DNA of 5,023 nucleotides, from NCBI GenBank assembly GCA_003647435.1, contig QMMV01000188.1:1-5023 (forward strand), in the 5' to 3' direction. Positions 5,016 to 5,023 of this stretch are shown here, one piece after another. The DNA comes from Deltaproteobacteria bacterium (GTDB lineage Bacteria > Desulfobacterota > Desulfobacteria > Desulfobacterales > C00003060). The notes under the pieces are model-generated. The model made no database searches. It worked only from the letters and a program-made list of their open reading frames with translations, and was not told the DNA's origin. A program made the position numbers and the translations under genes. Within the stretch, counting starts at the first letter, position 1. Each line of letters starts with the position of its first letter.

Positions 5016-5023
5016 TCCGTATG

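Overview
The window holds one complete ABC importer operon of the glycerol-3-phosphate type, ordered ugpB-ugpA-ugpE-ugpC on the + strand as in E. coli. Upstream is the last 20 codons of an outer-membrane beta-barrel gene that ends like a TonB-dependent receptor. That receptor tail, together with a periplasmic binding protein with a cleavable Sec signal, points to a Gram-negative bacterium of medium GC. The REP-like GC hairpin in the leader would fit a proteobacterium, possibly a deltaproteobacterium-like lineage, but this last step is only an impression.

Layout. 1-63 is the receptor tail. 64-549 has no convincing intact gene. It carries a possible sigma-70 promoter (95-124), a minus-strand frame with coding-like composition but no start codon (145-360), and small hairpins (418-438, 441-464). 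550-618 is a 22-codon ORF with a near-perfect Shine-Dalgarno (SD), ending two bases before ugpB. 621-1943 is ugpB (binding protein), followed by a terminator-like hairpin (1960-1997). 2005-2886 is ugpA and 2896-3726 is ugpE, the two permeases. A 94-base gap then contains a 20-codon ORF that runs into the start of ugpC (3821-4930, ATPase). A perfect 25-bp inverted repeat closes the window (4941-5015).

How the parts work together. UgpB would capture sn-glycerol-3-phosphate or a glycerophosphodiester in the periplasm and deliver it to the UgpA-UgpE channel, which a UgpC dimer powers. By eye alignment with E. coli UgpB as I remember it, all seven ligand-pocket residues that I could place are conserved. 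The hairpin after ugpB would let the binding protein be made in excess over the membrane parts.

The transporter itself is ordinary. The interest lies in its non-coding surroundings: a 16-nt stretch far upstream (163-178) perfectly complementary to the ugpB ribosome-binding region (594-609), two tiny ORFs placed as if translationally coupled to ugpB and ugpC, and the unusually long and perfect palindrome after ugpC. I found no tRNA, rRNA, CRISPR array or intact mobile element.
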